DNA of 64,000 bases, taken from assembly GCF_030816295.1 (NCBI RefSeq), contig NZ_JAUSXV010000001.1, forward strand, positions 3,038,001 through 3,102,000, in the 5' to 3' direction. The notes beneath the pieces are model-generated. The model searched no databases. It saw nothing but the letters and a program-made list of their open reading frames with translations, and was not told where the DNA came from. This stretch comes from Microbacterium natoriense (GTDB lineage: Bacteria; Actinomycetota; Actinomycetes; Actinomycetales; Microbacteriaceae). Below, one piece after another: positions 50,004-58,750 of this stretch (position 1 is the first letter of the stretch; the number at the start of each line of letters is the position of its first letter). The translations under genes were made by a program, and so were the position numbers.

Positions 50004-51623
50004 TCAGCCGACGCTCACATCGTAGAACAGCGGCCGGCCGTACAGGTCGTAGTCGAGTCCCTTGACGCGCTCGCCCACGGCGGTGATCGCCGAGGGGCTG
50101 TAGAGAGGCACGATCGCGACGTGCTGCGCATTCCACTGCTGCACCTCGGTGTAGAGCTCGTCACGGGCGCCCTGATCGCTCGTGGCCACAGCGTCTTCGA
50201 GCAGTGCGTCGAGCGCCGGATCGGAGACCTGCGAGGCGTTCTGGAACCCGTCGGTGTGCAGGTGATTGCGCAGGAAGTCGGGGTCGACGCCCGAGAAGCC
50301 CCAATCGGTCAGATCGAACGTCTTGGGTCCGTACTGCTCGTTGTAGGCGCCGGGCTCGAGCTCCTCGCGGACGACCTCGAAGCCGATCTCCTTGAGATCC
50401 GACTGGATCGCGTTCGCGAGAGCGGCGCGGTCGTCGGGGATCGGGGTCCACGCGATCCAGCGGACGGACAGGCGCTTGCCGTCCTTCATGCGGATGCCGT
50501 CGGCGTCGCGTGCGGTCCAGCCTGCCTCGTCCAGAAGAGTGTTCGCCGCATCCTGGTCGAAGGGCCAGGTTCCCTCGAGAGAGGCGTCGTAGCCGGGCGT
50601 GGTCGACCCGAGGACGCTCCACGCGCGCGGGAACTGTCCGAAGTAGATCTCGTCGACGGCTGCGTCGATGTCGATTCCGCGGGAGAACGCCTGCCGCACC
50701 TTCTCGTCGGCGAAGACGCCGTACTTCTCGTTCAGGTACAGCGAGTACGGCAGACCGGGGTACTCGACGGAGTCGACCGTGATCGCGTCATCGAGGCCCG
50801 CCACGAGGTTCGGCGGCACGTTGCTGGCGAGATCGGACTCGCCGCTCTCGATGACGCCCGTGCGCACCGACGCCTCGGGCTGAATCTCCACGCGGAGCGT
50901 CTCGAACTTCGGGGCCTTCGAGCCTTCCTCGCCCGGGCCCCAGGCGTAGTCGTCGTTGCGCGTGTACACGATCTCCTGGTCGGGCGTGTACTCGGTCAGT
51001 TCGAAGGGGCCGGTGCCGACTGTGATGCCGGGGCCGCCGGCCTTGAGCTTGTCGGCCGACTCCTTCAGAACCTTCGGCGAGTAGAAGCCGAGCTGCGGCG
51101 TGCTCGCCGCCTGCAGGAACGGTGCGTACGGCTGCGTGAAGCTGACCTTCACCGTGTAGTCGTCGATCACCTCGGTGCCGTCGTAGAAGTCGGCGCCGAG
51201 CATGCTGGCTGCCTGTGCCGATTCGGTCTCGGGGTCGACGATGCGGTCGAAGTTCGCCTTGACGGCGGCCGCGTCGAACTTCTCGCCGTCGGTGAAGGTC
51301 ACATCGTCGCGGAGCGTGAAGGTGTACTCGGTGCTGTCCGGAGAGACGTCCCACTTCGTGGCGAGCCACGGTGAGAAGCTGCCGTCGTCCTCCTGGAAGA
51401 CGAGCGAGTCGAGCACTGCGCGCTGAACCATTCCCGAGACGTCGAGCTGGCTCACCTGCGGATCCATGTGCCCGGCCGAGAGGTTCGCACCTTCGATCGA
51501 CCATACGAGTTCGTCGCCACCGCTCTCTCCTCCGGCGGATGGCGCACAGGCGCTCAGGACGAGAGCGGATGCCGCGGCGATCGCGGCGAGGGGAAGGAGG
51601 CGACGCGTGAGGCGTGCAGGCAT
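50004..51623 (-). CDS. Peptide/nickel-type substrate-binding lipoprotein (SBP family 5)
   Basis: Extracytoplasmic binding protein (539 aa). A signal peptide ends in the lipobox LSAC with lipidated C26. The mature part shows the family 5 pattern: LATKWDVSPDSTEYTFTLRD near 85-104, TPGYDASLEGTWPFDQ, and GYDLYGRP near the end. GAGGAATC precedes the ATG. First gene of the importer operon, so the whole cassette (SBP, two permeases, fused ATPase) is complete. Confidence 0.95.
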   Translation of the reverse strand: MPARLTRRLLPLAAIAAASALVLSACAPSAGGESGGDELVWSIEGANLSAGHMDPQVSQLDVSGMVQRAVLDSLVFQEDDGSFSPWLATKWDVSPDSTEYTFTLRDDVTFTDGEKFDAAAVKANFDRIVDPETESAQAASMLGADFYDGTEVIDDYTVKVSFTQPYAPFLQAASTPQLGFYSPKVLKESADKLKAGGPGITVGTGPFELTEYTPDQEIVYTRNDDYAWGPGEEGSKAPKFETLRVEIQPEASVRTGVIESGESDLASNVPPNLVAGLDDAITVDSVEYPGLPYSLYLNEKYGVFADEKVRQAFSRGIDIDAAVDEIYFGQFPRAWSVLGSTTPGYDASLEGTWPFDQDAANTLLDEAGWTARDADGIRMKDGKRLSVRWIAWTPIPDDRAALANAIQSDLKEIGFEVVREELEPGAYNEQYGPKTFDLTDWGFSGVDPDFLRNHLHTDGFQNASQVSDPALDALLEDAVATSDQGARDELYTEVQQWNAQHVAIVPLYSPSAITAVGERVKGLDYDLYGRPLFYDVSVG

Positions 51624-51716
51624 GACGATTCCTCAGGAAGTTCGATTCGGGATGCTCCGATTCTACGGCCGATTCTTGGACCCGGTCGATGTACGGCCCG
51701 GTCGTTACGCGGTCGG

Positions 51717-51722
51717 TACACT
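51717..51722 (+). promoter_or_regulatory. Possible -10 box of valS
   Basis: TACACT followed by GGGAGCAC, like the ileS -10 region; no convincing -35. It would give a 60-nt leader with no T-box features. Confidence 0.35.
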
Positions 51723-51788
51723 GGGAGCACATCCACACTCAGGCACGCTCACACAGTGCCGTATACATCGCTCGAGGAGACCTCCCTT

Positions 51789-54383
51789 ATGTCCGTGATT
51801 CCCGACAAGCCCGCACTCGAAGGTCTCGAAGCGAAGTGGAACGAGGCGTGGTCCGAGCAGGGCACGTACCTGTTCGACCGCATCCGCGCCGCGCAGTCGG
51901 GCCGCGACGGCGTGTATTCGATCGACACGCCCCCGCCGACGGCATCCGGCTCCCTCCACATCGGTCACGTGTTCTCGTACACCCACACCGATATCAAGGC
52001 GCGCTTCGAGCGCATGCGCGGCAAGACGGTCTTCTACCCGATGGGCTGGGACGACAACGGCCTGCCCACCGAGCGTCGTGTGCAGAACTACTACGGCGTC
52101 CGCTGCGATCCCTCGCTCCCCTACGACCCCGACTTCGCTCCGCCGTTCGAGGGCGGCGACAACAAGTCGTCGCGCGCAGCCGACCAGAAGCCGATCAGCC
52201 GCCGCAACTTCATCGAGCTGTGCGAGAGGCTGACCGTCGAGGACGAGAAGCAGTTCGAGGCGCTCTTCCGCCAGCTCGGACTGAGCGTGGACTGGACGCA
52301 GACGTACCGCACCATCTCCGACGACACGATCCGCCAGAGCCAGCTCGCCTTCCTGCGCAACATCGAGCGCGGCGAGGCCTATCAGGCGCTGGCGCCCACG
52401 CTCTGGGACATCGACTTCCGCTCGGCGATCGCGCAGGCGGAGCTCGAGGACCGCGATCAGCAGGCGGCGTATCACACGATCGATTTCCCGTTCGCCGACG
52501 GCAGCGGCGCGATCACGATCGAGACCACACGGCCCGAGCTTCTTCCCGCCTGCATCGCGATCGTGACGCACCCCGAGGGTCCGCACAAGCATCTGATCGG
52601 CACGAAGGTCAAGACGCCGTTCTTCGACGCGGAGATCGAGATCCACGGTCACCACCTCGCCCTCGCCGACAAGGGCACGGGCGCGGCGATGGTCTGCACC
52701 TTCGGCGACGTGACCGACATCATCTGGTGGCGCGAGCTGCGCACCGTCGATGGCCGTGATCTGCCGAACATGACCACGATCGGCCTCGACGGACGATTCC
52801 TCCCCGAGGCGCCTTCCCTGGTCGGATCGGCAGACGCCCGCGCCTGGTACGAGGAGCACCTCGCCGGCAAGACGGTGTTCTCCGCTCGCAAGGAGATCGT
52901 GGAGAAGCTGCAGGAGACCGGCGACATGACCGCCGTCGGCAAGCCGTTCAACCACGCCGTGAAGTTCTTCGAGAAGGGCGACCGCCCGCTCGAGATCGTG
53001 TCGACGCGCCAGTGGTACATCCGCAACGGCGCTCGCGACGCCGAACTGCGCGACCGGTTGATCGCGCACGGCAACGAACTCGCCTGGCACCCCGACTTCA
53101 TGCGCGTGCGCTACGAGAACTGGGTCGGCGGTCTCACCGGCGACTGGCTGGTGTCTCGCCAGCGCTTCTTCGGCGTGCCGATCCCGCTGTGGTACGCGCT
53201 CGACGAGAACGGAGAGCGCGACTACGCCCGCGTGCTGACGCCTGACCACGCGGCTCTGCCGATCGACCCGACGACCGATGTGCCCGACGGGTTCGCCGAG
53301 GACCAGCGCGACGTGCCTGGCGGCTTCGAGGCCGAAGCCGACATCCTCGACACGTGGGCGACTTCCTCGCTCACTCCCCAGCTGGCGGGTGGATGGCAGC
53401 GCGACGATGAGCTGTGGCAGCTCACCGCCCCGTTCGACCTGCGCCCGCAGGGACAGGACATCATCCGCACCTGGCTCTTCTCGACCATGCTGCGCTCGAC
53501 GCTCGAGGACGGCCGCTCGCCATGGCGCAACGCCGCGATCAGCGGCTTCATCGTCGACCCCGACCGCAAGAAGATGTCGAAGTCCAAGGGCAACGTGGTG
53601 ACGCCGGCGGACATCCTCGACACGCATGGGTCGGATGCTGTGCGGTACTGGTCAGCGTCGAGCCGGCTCGGCATGGACGCGGCGTTCGACCCGCAGAACC
53701 CCACGCAGGTCAAGATCGGCCGCCGCCTGGCCATCAAGGTCCTCAACGCGGCGAAGTTCGTGCTGTCCTTCCCCGTGCCGGAGGGCGCCCAGGTCACTCA
53801 TGCGCTGGACGCATCGATGCTCACGGCGCTCGACTCCGTGATCGCCGAAGCCACGAAGGCATACGAGAACTACGACCAGGCGAAGGCGCTCGAAGTCACC
53901 GAGGCCTTCTTCTGGACGTTCTGCGACGACTACCTCGAGCTCGTGAAAGAGCGCGCGTACAACCAGAACGATGTGGGACAGGCATCCGCCGCCCTCGCGC
54001 TGCGCCTGGCCCTGTCGACCCTGCTCCGCCTGCTCGCACCGATCCTCTCCTTCGCGACCGAAGAGGTGTGGTCGTGGTTCGAGGAGGGGTCGGTGCACAC
54101 GGCATCCTGGCCCGAGCCGCTCGGCATCGAGGGTGACCCCGCGGTGCTGTCGGCGGCGAGTGAAGCGCTTATCGGCATCCGCCGCGCGAAGACCGAGGCC
54201 AAGGCCTCTCAGAAGACCCCCGTCTCACGGGCCGCGATCGCCGCACCGGCGGCCAAGCTCGATGCCCTGCGCGCGGCTGCCGACGACCTTCGTGCGGTGG
54301 GTCGCATCGAGCAGCTCGAGTTCACCGAAGCCGAGGCCTTCGCCGTCACGGCGATCGAACTCGCTCCGGTCGAGGGCGCCTGA
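51789..54383 (+). CDS. valS: Valine-tRNA ligase
   Basis: Charges tRNA-Val, 864 aa, class Ia. HIGH motif exact at 57-60 (SGSLHIGHVFS), KMSKS near 595 ([10 protein letters not shown]), with the CP1 editing domain between. The ATG at 51789 has a GAGGAGA site; the longer open frame upstream is not protein-like. A third branched-chain aaRS in this window with leuS and ileS; only ileS has a T-box. Confidence 0.97.
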   Translation: MSVIPDKPALEGLEAKWNEAWSEQGTYLFDRIRAAQSGRDGVYSIDTPPPTASGSLHIGHVFSYTHTDIKARFERMRGKTVFYPMGWDDNGLPTERRVQNYYGVRCDPSLPYDPDFAPPFEGGDNKSSRAADQKPISRRNFIELCERLTVEDEKQFEALFRQLGLSVDWTQTYRTISDDTIRQSQLAFLRNIERGEAYQALAPTLWDIDFRSAIAQAELEDRDQQAAYHTIDFPFADGSGAITIETTRPELLPACIAIVTHPEGPHKHLIGTKVKTPFFDAEIEIHGHHLALADKGTGAAMVCTFGDVTDIIWWRELRTVDGRDLPNMTTIGLDGRFLPEAPSLVGSADARAWYEEHLAGKTVFSARKEIVEKLQETGDMTAVGKPFNHAVKFFEKGDRPLEIVSTRQWYIRNGARDAELRDRLIAHGNELAWHPDFMRVRYENWVGGLTGDWLVSRQRFFGVPIPLWYALDENGERDYARVLTPDHAALPIDPTTDVPDGFAEDQRDVPGGFEAEADILDTWATSSLTPQLAGGWQRDDELWQLTAPFDLRPQGQDIIRTWLFSTMLRSTLEDGRSPWRNAAISGFIVDPDRKKMSKSKGNVVTPADILDTHGSDAVRYWSASSRLGMDAAFDPQNPTQVKIGRRLAIKVLNAAKFVLSFPVPEGAQVTHALDASMLTALDSVIAEATKAYENYDQAKALEVTEAFFWTFCDDYLELVKERAYNQNDVGQASAALALRLALSTLLRLLAPILSFATEEVWSWFEEGSVHTASWPEPLGIEGDPAVLSAASEALIGIRRAKTEAKASQKTPVSRAAIAAPAAKLDALRAAADDLRAVGRIEQLEFTEAEAFAVTAIELAPVEGA

Positions 54384-54595
54384 TGCAGCTGGGCACGCGC
54401 TGGGCGACCGGATCGGAGCCGCCTGCTTCGGTCCCCGCAGCTCTCCGCCCGGCGATCGCCGAGGTGGAAGCGCGTGGACTGAGCGGGCATTGGACCCTCA
54501 CCTGGCTCGAAGGACGCGCGATCGCGGAACTCGACGCCGGCTGGGAAGTCCTTCAGACCGCATCCGGCGTCGTCTCCCGCCCCTTCGAGGACTGA
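54383..54595 (+). CDS. Small hypothetical protein coupled to valS
   Basis: A 70-aa protein whose ATG shares one base with the valS stop (TGATG). Sequence is soluble, with W-rich GHWTLTWLEGRAIAELDAGW. Codon usage is host-like. No family recognised. Confidence 0.65.
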   Translation: MQLGTRWATGSEPPASVPAALRPAIAEVEARGLSGHWTLTWLEGRAIAELDAGWEVLQTASGVVSRPFED

Positions 54596-54629
54596 CAACC
54601 GACGCCGCACCTCGGGAAGGGGCGCGCGG

Positions 54630-54848
54630 TCAGCGGCGCGGGAGACCCGCAGACGCGAGCAGATGCTCCACCTCACGAGGATCGTGGCGTCGCGCCTGCT
54701 GTTCGCGCAGCATGTCGAAGGCTATCTCCCGGCGCGCGGCACGCGCGGCTACACGGCGCTCGACGTGCTGGGAGAGTCCGCGGGCGACACTCTGCAGGAC
54801 GCGCTCGAAGGGGGTCGGTGTGGCGAGTCGAAGCGTTGCGGTGGTCAT
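54630..54848 (-). CDS. Small hypothetical protein next to the ArsR-like regulator
   Basis: A 72-aa arginine-rich helical protein (RAARREIAFDMLREQQARRHD). GAGGAG five bases before the ATG at 54848 supports this start over the GTG at 54854. It lies directly downstream of the regulator, on the same strand, so the two are likely co-transcribed. Family not recognised. Confidence 0.6.
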   Translation of the reverse strand: MTTATLRLATPTPFERVLQSVARGLSQHVERRVAARAARREIAFDMLREQQARRHDPREVEHLLASAGLPRR

Positions 54849-54850
54849 GA

Positions 54851-55459
54851 TCACTCCTCTGGCATCGTCTGGCGGCTGTTCGCCGTCGGAAGGTCGAATA
54901 TCTCGGCGCGCAGAGTCACGCGTCGCGTTCCGGGCAGCGTCTCCTGCCCGCGGTACCGTTCGATGGCGGCGTCGATCACCGCGGTGAGCTCCTCCTTGAC
55001 GGCGCCCATCTGGTCAGGGGTGAGGTCGAGCATCGTCGTCATGACGAGCCCGGCATCTTCCCAGCCCTCCGGCACGTCGGCGCTCGATCGGTTCAGGTAG
55101 TCCATGAGCGTCCGGTGACGCAGCCGGAAGAACTCGGACGTGACGATCTGCGCGGCGGCCCGGTTCGACGGGGACATCTGCTCGTCAGGACCGGGAAGAT
55201 TGATGCGCCCCTTCGGACGCTCCCACCAGCGTTCGCGCGCCGTGCCACGACCGGCGACCTCGCGGATGAGGTCGTGTGACGCGAGCGCGCGAAGGTGGTA
55301 GCTGGTGGCGCCGGACGTCTCCCCGATCAGCGCGGCCAGAGTGCTGGCCGTCTGCGGCCCCCGCTCACTGAGGAGATCGTAGATCCGCACCCGCAGCGGG
55401 TGCGCCAGCGCCTTCAGCGCTCCGGAGTCGAGAGTGCGACCTTCTTCGTTCGTCGTCAT
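54851..55459 (-). CDS. ArsR-type HTH transcriptional regulator
   Basis: A 202-aa regulator with an N-terminal winged helix of the ArsR type (LAHPLRVRIYDLLSERGPQT, about 13-32, then ALIGETSGATSYHLRALASHDL). A C-terminal domain of about 100 residues, perhaps for ligand or dimerisation, follows. The ATG at 55459 sits one base from a 50-bp palindrome (55461-55510), its likely operator, implying autoregulation. Confidence 0.85.
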   Translation of the reverse strand: MTTNEEGRTLDSGALKALAHPLRVRIYDLLSERGPQTASTLAALIGETSGATSYHLRALASHDLIREVAGRGTARERWWERPKGRINLPGPDEQMSPSNRAAAQIVTSEFFRLRHRTLMDYLNRSSADVPEGWEDAGLVMTTMLDLTPDQMGAVKEELTAVIDAAIERYRGQETLPGTRRVTLRAEIFDLPTANSRQTMPEE

Positions 55460-55460
55460 A

Positions 55461-55510
55461 TATGCAAAGATACCCTTGCAAAGAGATCTTTGCAAGGGTT
55501 TCTTTGCATA
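55461..55510. promoter_or_regulatory. Nested 50-bp palindrome, likely operator of the ArsR-like regulator
   Basis: An inner perfect inverted repeat has 12-base arms (55473-55484 CCCTTGCAAAGA and 55487-55498) and a two-base centre. An outer perfect repeat has ten-base arms (55461-55470 TATGCAAAGA and 55501-55510). Between the arms only one pair fails to match. The result is four copies of TGCAAAGA, two in each orientation. It occupies the gap between kbl and the regulator gene. Confidence 0.8.
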
Positions 55511-55519
55511 TTGTCCGAA

Positions 55520-56698
55520 TCAGTTCACAGATGCCCGAGCGGCGACGAACGCGGCCACGCAGCGCTCGATCTGCTCGGCCGTGTGCGCCGCTGACAGCTG
55601 CACACGGATCCGGGCGAGCCCTCTAGGGACGACGGGGTAGCTGAAGGCGGTGACGTAGACACCCTGCGCCTGCATCTCCGTCGCGATGCGCGCGGTCAAC
55701 GCGGCATCTCCGAACATGACCGGAACGATCGGGTGCTCCCCCGGCAGGAGTTCGAAGCCCTCGGCGCCCATGCGCTCGCGGAACAGCGCGGCGTTCTCGC
55801 GCAGTCGTGCTCGCAGGTCGGCCGATGCCTCGACGAGATCGAGCGCGGTCAGCGTGCCGGCGACGATCGCCGGGGCGAGAGTGTTCGAGAAGAGATAGGG
55901 CCGCGAGCGCTGGCGCAGCAGTGCGACGATGTCGGAGTGCGAGGCGACGTAGCCTCCGGACGCCCCGCCGAGCGCCTTGCCGAACGTGCCGGTGTAGATG
56001 TCGATGCGATCGGCGACGCCGCAGAGTTCCGGAGTGCCACGGCCGTTCTCGCCCACGAAGCCGACAGCGTGCGAGTCGTCGACGAAGACGAGCGCGTCGT
56101 ACCGCTCGGCGAGATCGCAGATCTCCGCGAGAGGTGCGATGTACCCGTCCATCGAGAACACGCCGTCGGTGACGACCACGCGGAATCGCGCATCGGATGA
56201 GGCCTTCAGCTGCTCTTCGAGGTCGGCCATGTCGCGGTTGCGGTAGCGGAGGCGACGAGCTTTGGACAGCCGGACGCCGTCGATGATCGAGGCGTGGTTC
56301 AACTCGTCGGAGATGATCGCATCCTCCGGGCCGAAGAGCGTCTCGAACACTCCCCCGTTGGCGTCGAAGCACGATGAGAACAGGATCGCATCATCCGTGC
56401 CGAGGAAGCCGGAAAGCCGACGCTCGAGCTCGAGATGCTGCTCCTGAGTGCCGCAGATGAATCGCACACTGGCGAGTCCATAGCCCCACTCGTCGAGCGC
56501 CCCCTTGGCTGCGGAGAGGATCCGGGGGTCGTCGGCGAGACCGAGGTAGTTGTTCGCGCAGAAGTTCAGCACCTCCGCGCCGTCCGCGATGATCTCGGCG
56601 CTCTGCGGTCCGCGGATGCCGCGCTCGTGCTTCGTGAGACCTGCTTCCTCGATGCTTGCGAGTTCCGCCGTCACGTGCTTCTGAAATGTTCCGTACAT
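55520..56698 (-). CDS. kbl: Glycine C-acetyltransferase (2-amino-3-ketobutyrate CoA ligase)
   Basis: PLP enzyme that converts 2-amino-3-ketobutyrate and CoA to glycine and acetyl-CoA, with Tdh. 392 aa, with [11 protein letters not shown] (about 49-59), the [11 protein letters not shown] motif and the PLP lysine in [10 protein letters not shown] (about 240). ATG at 56698 has GGAG at the right spacing; the GTG one codon up is less likely. It follows tdh by 18 bases. Confidence 0.95.
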   Translation of the reverse strand: MYGTFQKHVTAELASIEEAGLTKHERGIRGPQSAEIIADGAEVLNFCANNYLGLADDPRILSAAKGALDEWGYGLASVRFICGTQEQHLELERRLSGFLGTDDAILFSSCFDANGGVFETLFGPEDAIISDELNHASIIDGVRLSKARRLRYRNRDMADLEEQLKASSDARFRVVVTDGVFSMDGYIAPLAEICDLAERYDALVFVDDSHAVGFVGENGRGTPELCGVADRIDIYTGTFGKALGGASGGYVASHSDIVALLRQRSRPYLFSNTLAPAIVAGTLTALDLVEASADLRARLRENAALFRERMGAEGFELLPGEHPIVPVMFGDAALTARIATEMQAQGVYVTAFSYPVVPRGLARIRVQLSAAHTAEQIERCVAAFVAARASVN

Positions 56699-56716
56699 CA
56701 CAAACTCCGTCTTCTT

Positions 56717-57760
56717 CTACAACCGCGTCCAGTCGAGGATGATCTTCCCTGTTCCCGCCGACTCCGCCGCGGCGAAGCCCTTCTCCCAGTCCTTCGCCGG
56801 GATGACCTCGGCGATGACCCGCCCGATCGACTCGCGCAGCGTCGCGCTCGTCTGCAGCATCGCGCCCATCGCATTCCACGTCTCGAACATCTCGCGACCG
56901 TAGATGCCCTTGATGGTGAGCATGTGCGTCACGAGCTTGCCCCAGTCGACGCCGAATCCTGTGTTCGGCAGCCCCAGCATCGCGATCCGTCCGCCATGGT
57001 TCATGTTGTCGATCATGGCCGGAAGGGCGGTCGCCGCACCGCTCATCTCGAACCCGATGTCGAAACCCTCACGCATGCCGAGGGCGTGCTGGGCGTCTCG
57101 GATGTCGCGCATGGAGACGTCGACGACCTCGTCCGCCCCCATCCGCTTCGCCATCTCGAGCCGTGGTGCGCTGACATCCGTGGCCACGATGAAACGGGCC
57201 CCCGCATGACGGGCCACGGCGATCGCCATCAGCCCGATCGGGCCGCAGCCGGTGACGAGGACGTCTTCGCCGATGAGCGGGAAGGTGAGAGCGGTGTGCA
57301 CGGCATTGCCGAGCGGATCGAAGATCGCCCCGAGCTCGGGCGCGACGTCCGCGTGATGCACCCAGACGTTCGTCGCCGGCAGCGAGAGGTACTCGGCGAA
57401 GGCGCCGTCGCGCTGCAGGCCGAGACCGATCGTGCGAATGCACATCTGACGACGACCGGCGCGGCAGTTGCGGCAGGTGCCGCAGACGATATGCCCCTCG
57501 CCCGAGACCCGGTCGCCCACCGCGATGTCATGCACGAGCGGGCCCACCTCCACGACCTCGCCGTAGAACTCGTGCCCCGGAATCAGCGGAGCGGAGATGG
57601 CAGACGCCGCCCACTCGTCCCATCGGCGTATGTGCAGATCAGTCCCGCAGATTCCGGTGCGCAGGACGCGGATGACGACCTCGTCGGCCCCCGCGACCGG
57701 ATCCGGACGCTCGGTGAGTTCGAGTCCGGGTGCCCGTTCGGCTTTGAACAATGCCCTCAT
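56717..57760 (-). CDS. tdh: L-threonine 3-dehydrogenase
   Basis: Zinc alcohol-dehydrogenase family enzyme oxidising threonine to 2-amino-3-ketobutyrate. 347 aa, with the catalytic zinc Cys in GICGTDLHI (about 38), HEF motif GHEFYGEV, a four-cysteine structural zinc loop (CGTCRNC...MC) and NAD-binding GCGPIGLMA. First gene of the tdh-kbl operon, divergent from a LysR gene across an 81-base gap. Confidence 0.95.
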   Translation of the reverse strand: MRALFKAERAPGLELTERPDPVAGADEVVIRVLRTGICGTDLHIRRWDEWAASAISAPLIPGHEFYGEVVEVGPLVHDIAVGDRVSGEGHIVCGTCRNCRAGRRQMCIRTIGLGLQRDGAFAEYLSLPATNVWVHHADVAPELGAIFDPLGNAVHTALTFPLIGEDVLVTGCGPIGLMAIAVARHAGARFIVATDVSAPRLEMAKRMGADEVVDVSMRDIRDAQHALGMREGFDIGFEMSGAATALPAMIDNMNHGGRIAMLGLPNTGFGVDWGKLVTHMLTIKGIYGREMFETWNAMGAMLQTSATLRESIGRVIAEVIPAKDWEKGFAAAESAGTGKIILDWTRL

Positions 57761-57841
57761 GCTCCGATTCCAGTGCATCCGATGATGTAGATCAATCGGG
57801 ACTTTCTGCATCATTCATATAGTCGTTACTAAACTCTTCTC

Positions 57842-58750
57842 ATGGAGATCCACCAGCTGCAGATTCTGCGCGAGCTCGGCGCGCTGGGCAGCGCCGCTGC
57901 TGTCGCAGACGCACTGAATGTCACCCCGTCGGCAGTGTCACAGCATCTGGCCGCACTTCAGCGGGGCTTTCGCACTCCACTCACGCGCAAGGACGGCCGA
58001 CGACTCGCGTTGACCGCCGCCGGCGAAGTGCTCGCCGCTGCGGGAACTGAGGCGATCGACGCGATGGCGGCAGCGCGGAGCGCTCTCGACGCGTTCGAGA
58101 CCCTGCCGAGCGGTGTCGTGACCGTGAGCGGATTCCACAGCGCCGGGCAGGCGCTGTTCGGCTCCCTCATCAGGGAGCTGTCGGAGACCGGATCGACACT
58201 CACCGTGAAGCTCACCGACGAGGACGTCGCGCAAAGCGACTTCCCCGCGCTGACAGCCCGCTACGACCTCGTTCTTGCGCATCGCATGGAGCACTCCGAT
58301 CCTTGGCCGAGCACCGGCATCCGCAGTCTCACACTCGTCCGCGAGCCACTCGACGTCGCCGTCGCCGCTTCCCACGCGCTCGCCTCGCGCGACTGGGTCG
58401 AGCCCGTCGATGTCATCGATCAGCCCTGGGTGACCAGCCGTGTCGGCTATTCCCCCGACGACGTCCTGCGCGCCGTCTCTGCTCTCACAGGGCGCGCCGT
58501 CGACGTGCGCCACCGCATCAACGACTACGGGGCGGTCTCAGCCGTCGTCGCGGCCGGCGAGGTGCTCGGGATGCTGCCGCGCTACACCTCGCGCAGCGTC
58601 GACGACCGTGACATCGTCCGTCTTCCTCTTCGGGGCGTGAGCACCCATCGCCTCATCGACGTGCTCGCACGCCCGGAGAATCTGCGCCGACGCTCGGTGC
58701 GGATCGTCGTCGAGGCGCTGGAGCGGGTGATGACTAGGCTCAAGGAATGA
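57842..58750 (+). CDS. LysR-family transcriptional regulator
   Basis: 302 aa, an N-terminal winged helix (LQILRELGALGSAAAVADAL, HTH about 18-37, then SAVSQHLAALQ) and a substrate-binding-like effector domain (about 90-295). TAAACT at 57830-57835 lies six bases before the ATG (leaderless). Divergent from tdh, so it is likely the tdh-kbl regulator, although the ligand is unknown. The stop overlaps the peptidase start (ATGA). Confidence 0.9.
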   Translation: MEIHQLQILRELGALGSAAAVADALNVTPSAVSQHLAALQRGFRTPLTRKDGRRLALTAAGEVLAAAGTEAIDAMAAARSALDAFETLPSGVVTVSGFHSAGQALFGSLIRELSETGSTLTVKLTDEDVAQSDFPALTARYDLVLAHRMEHSDPWPSTGIRSLTLVREPLDVAVAASHALASRDWVEPVDVIDQPWVTSRVGYSPDDVLRAVSALTGRAVDVRHRINDYGAVSAVVAAGEVLGMLPRYTSRSVDDRDIVRLPLRGVSTHRLIDVLARPENLRRRSVRIVVEALERVMTRLKE

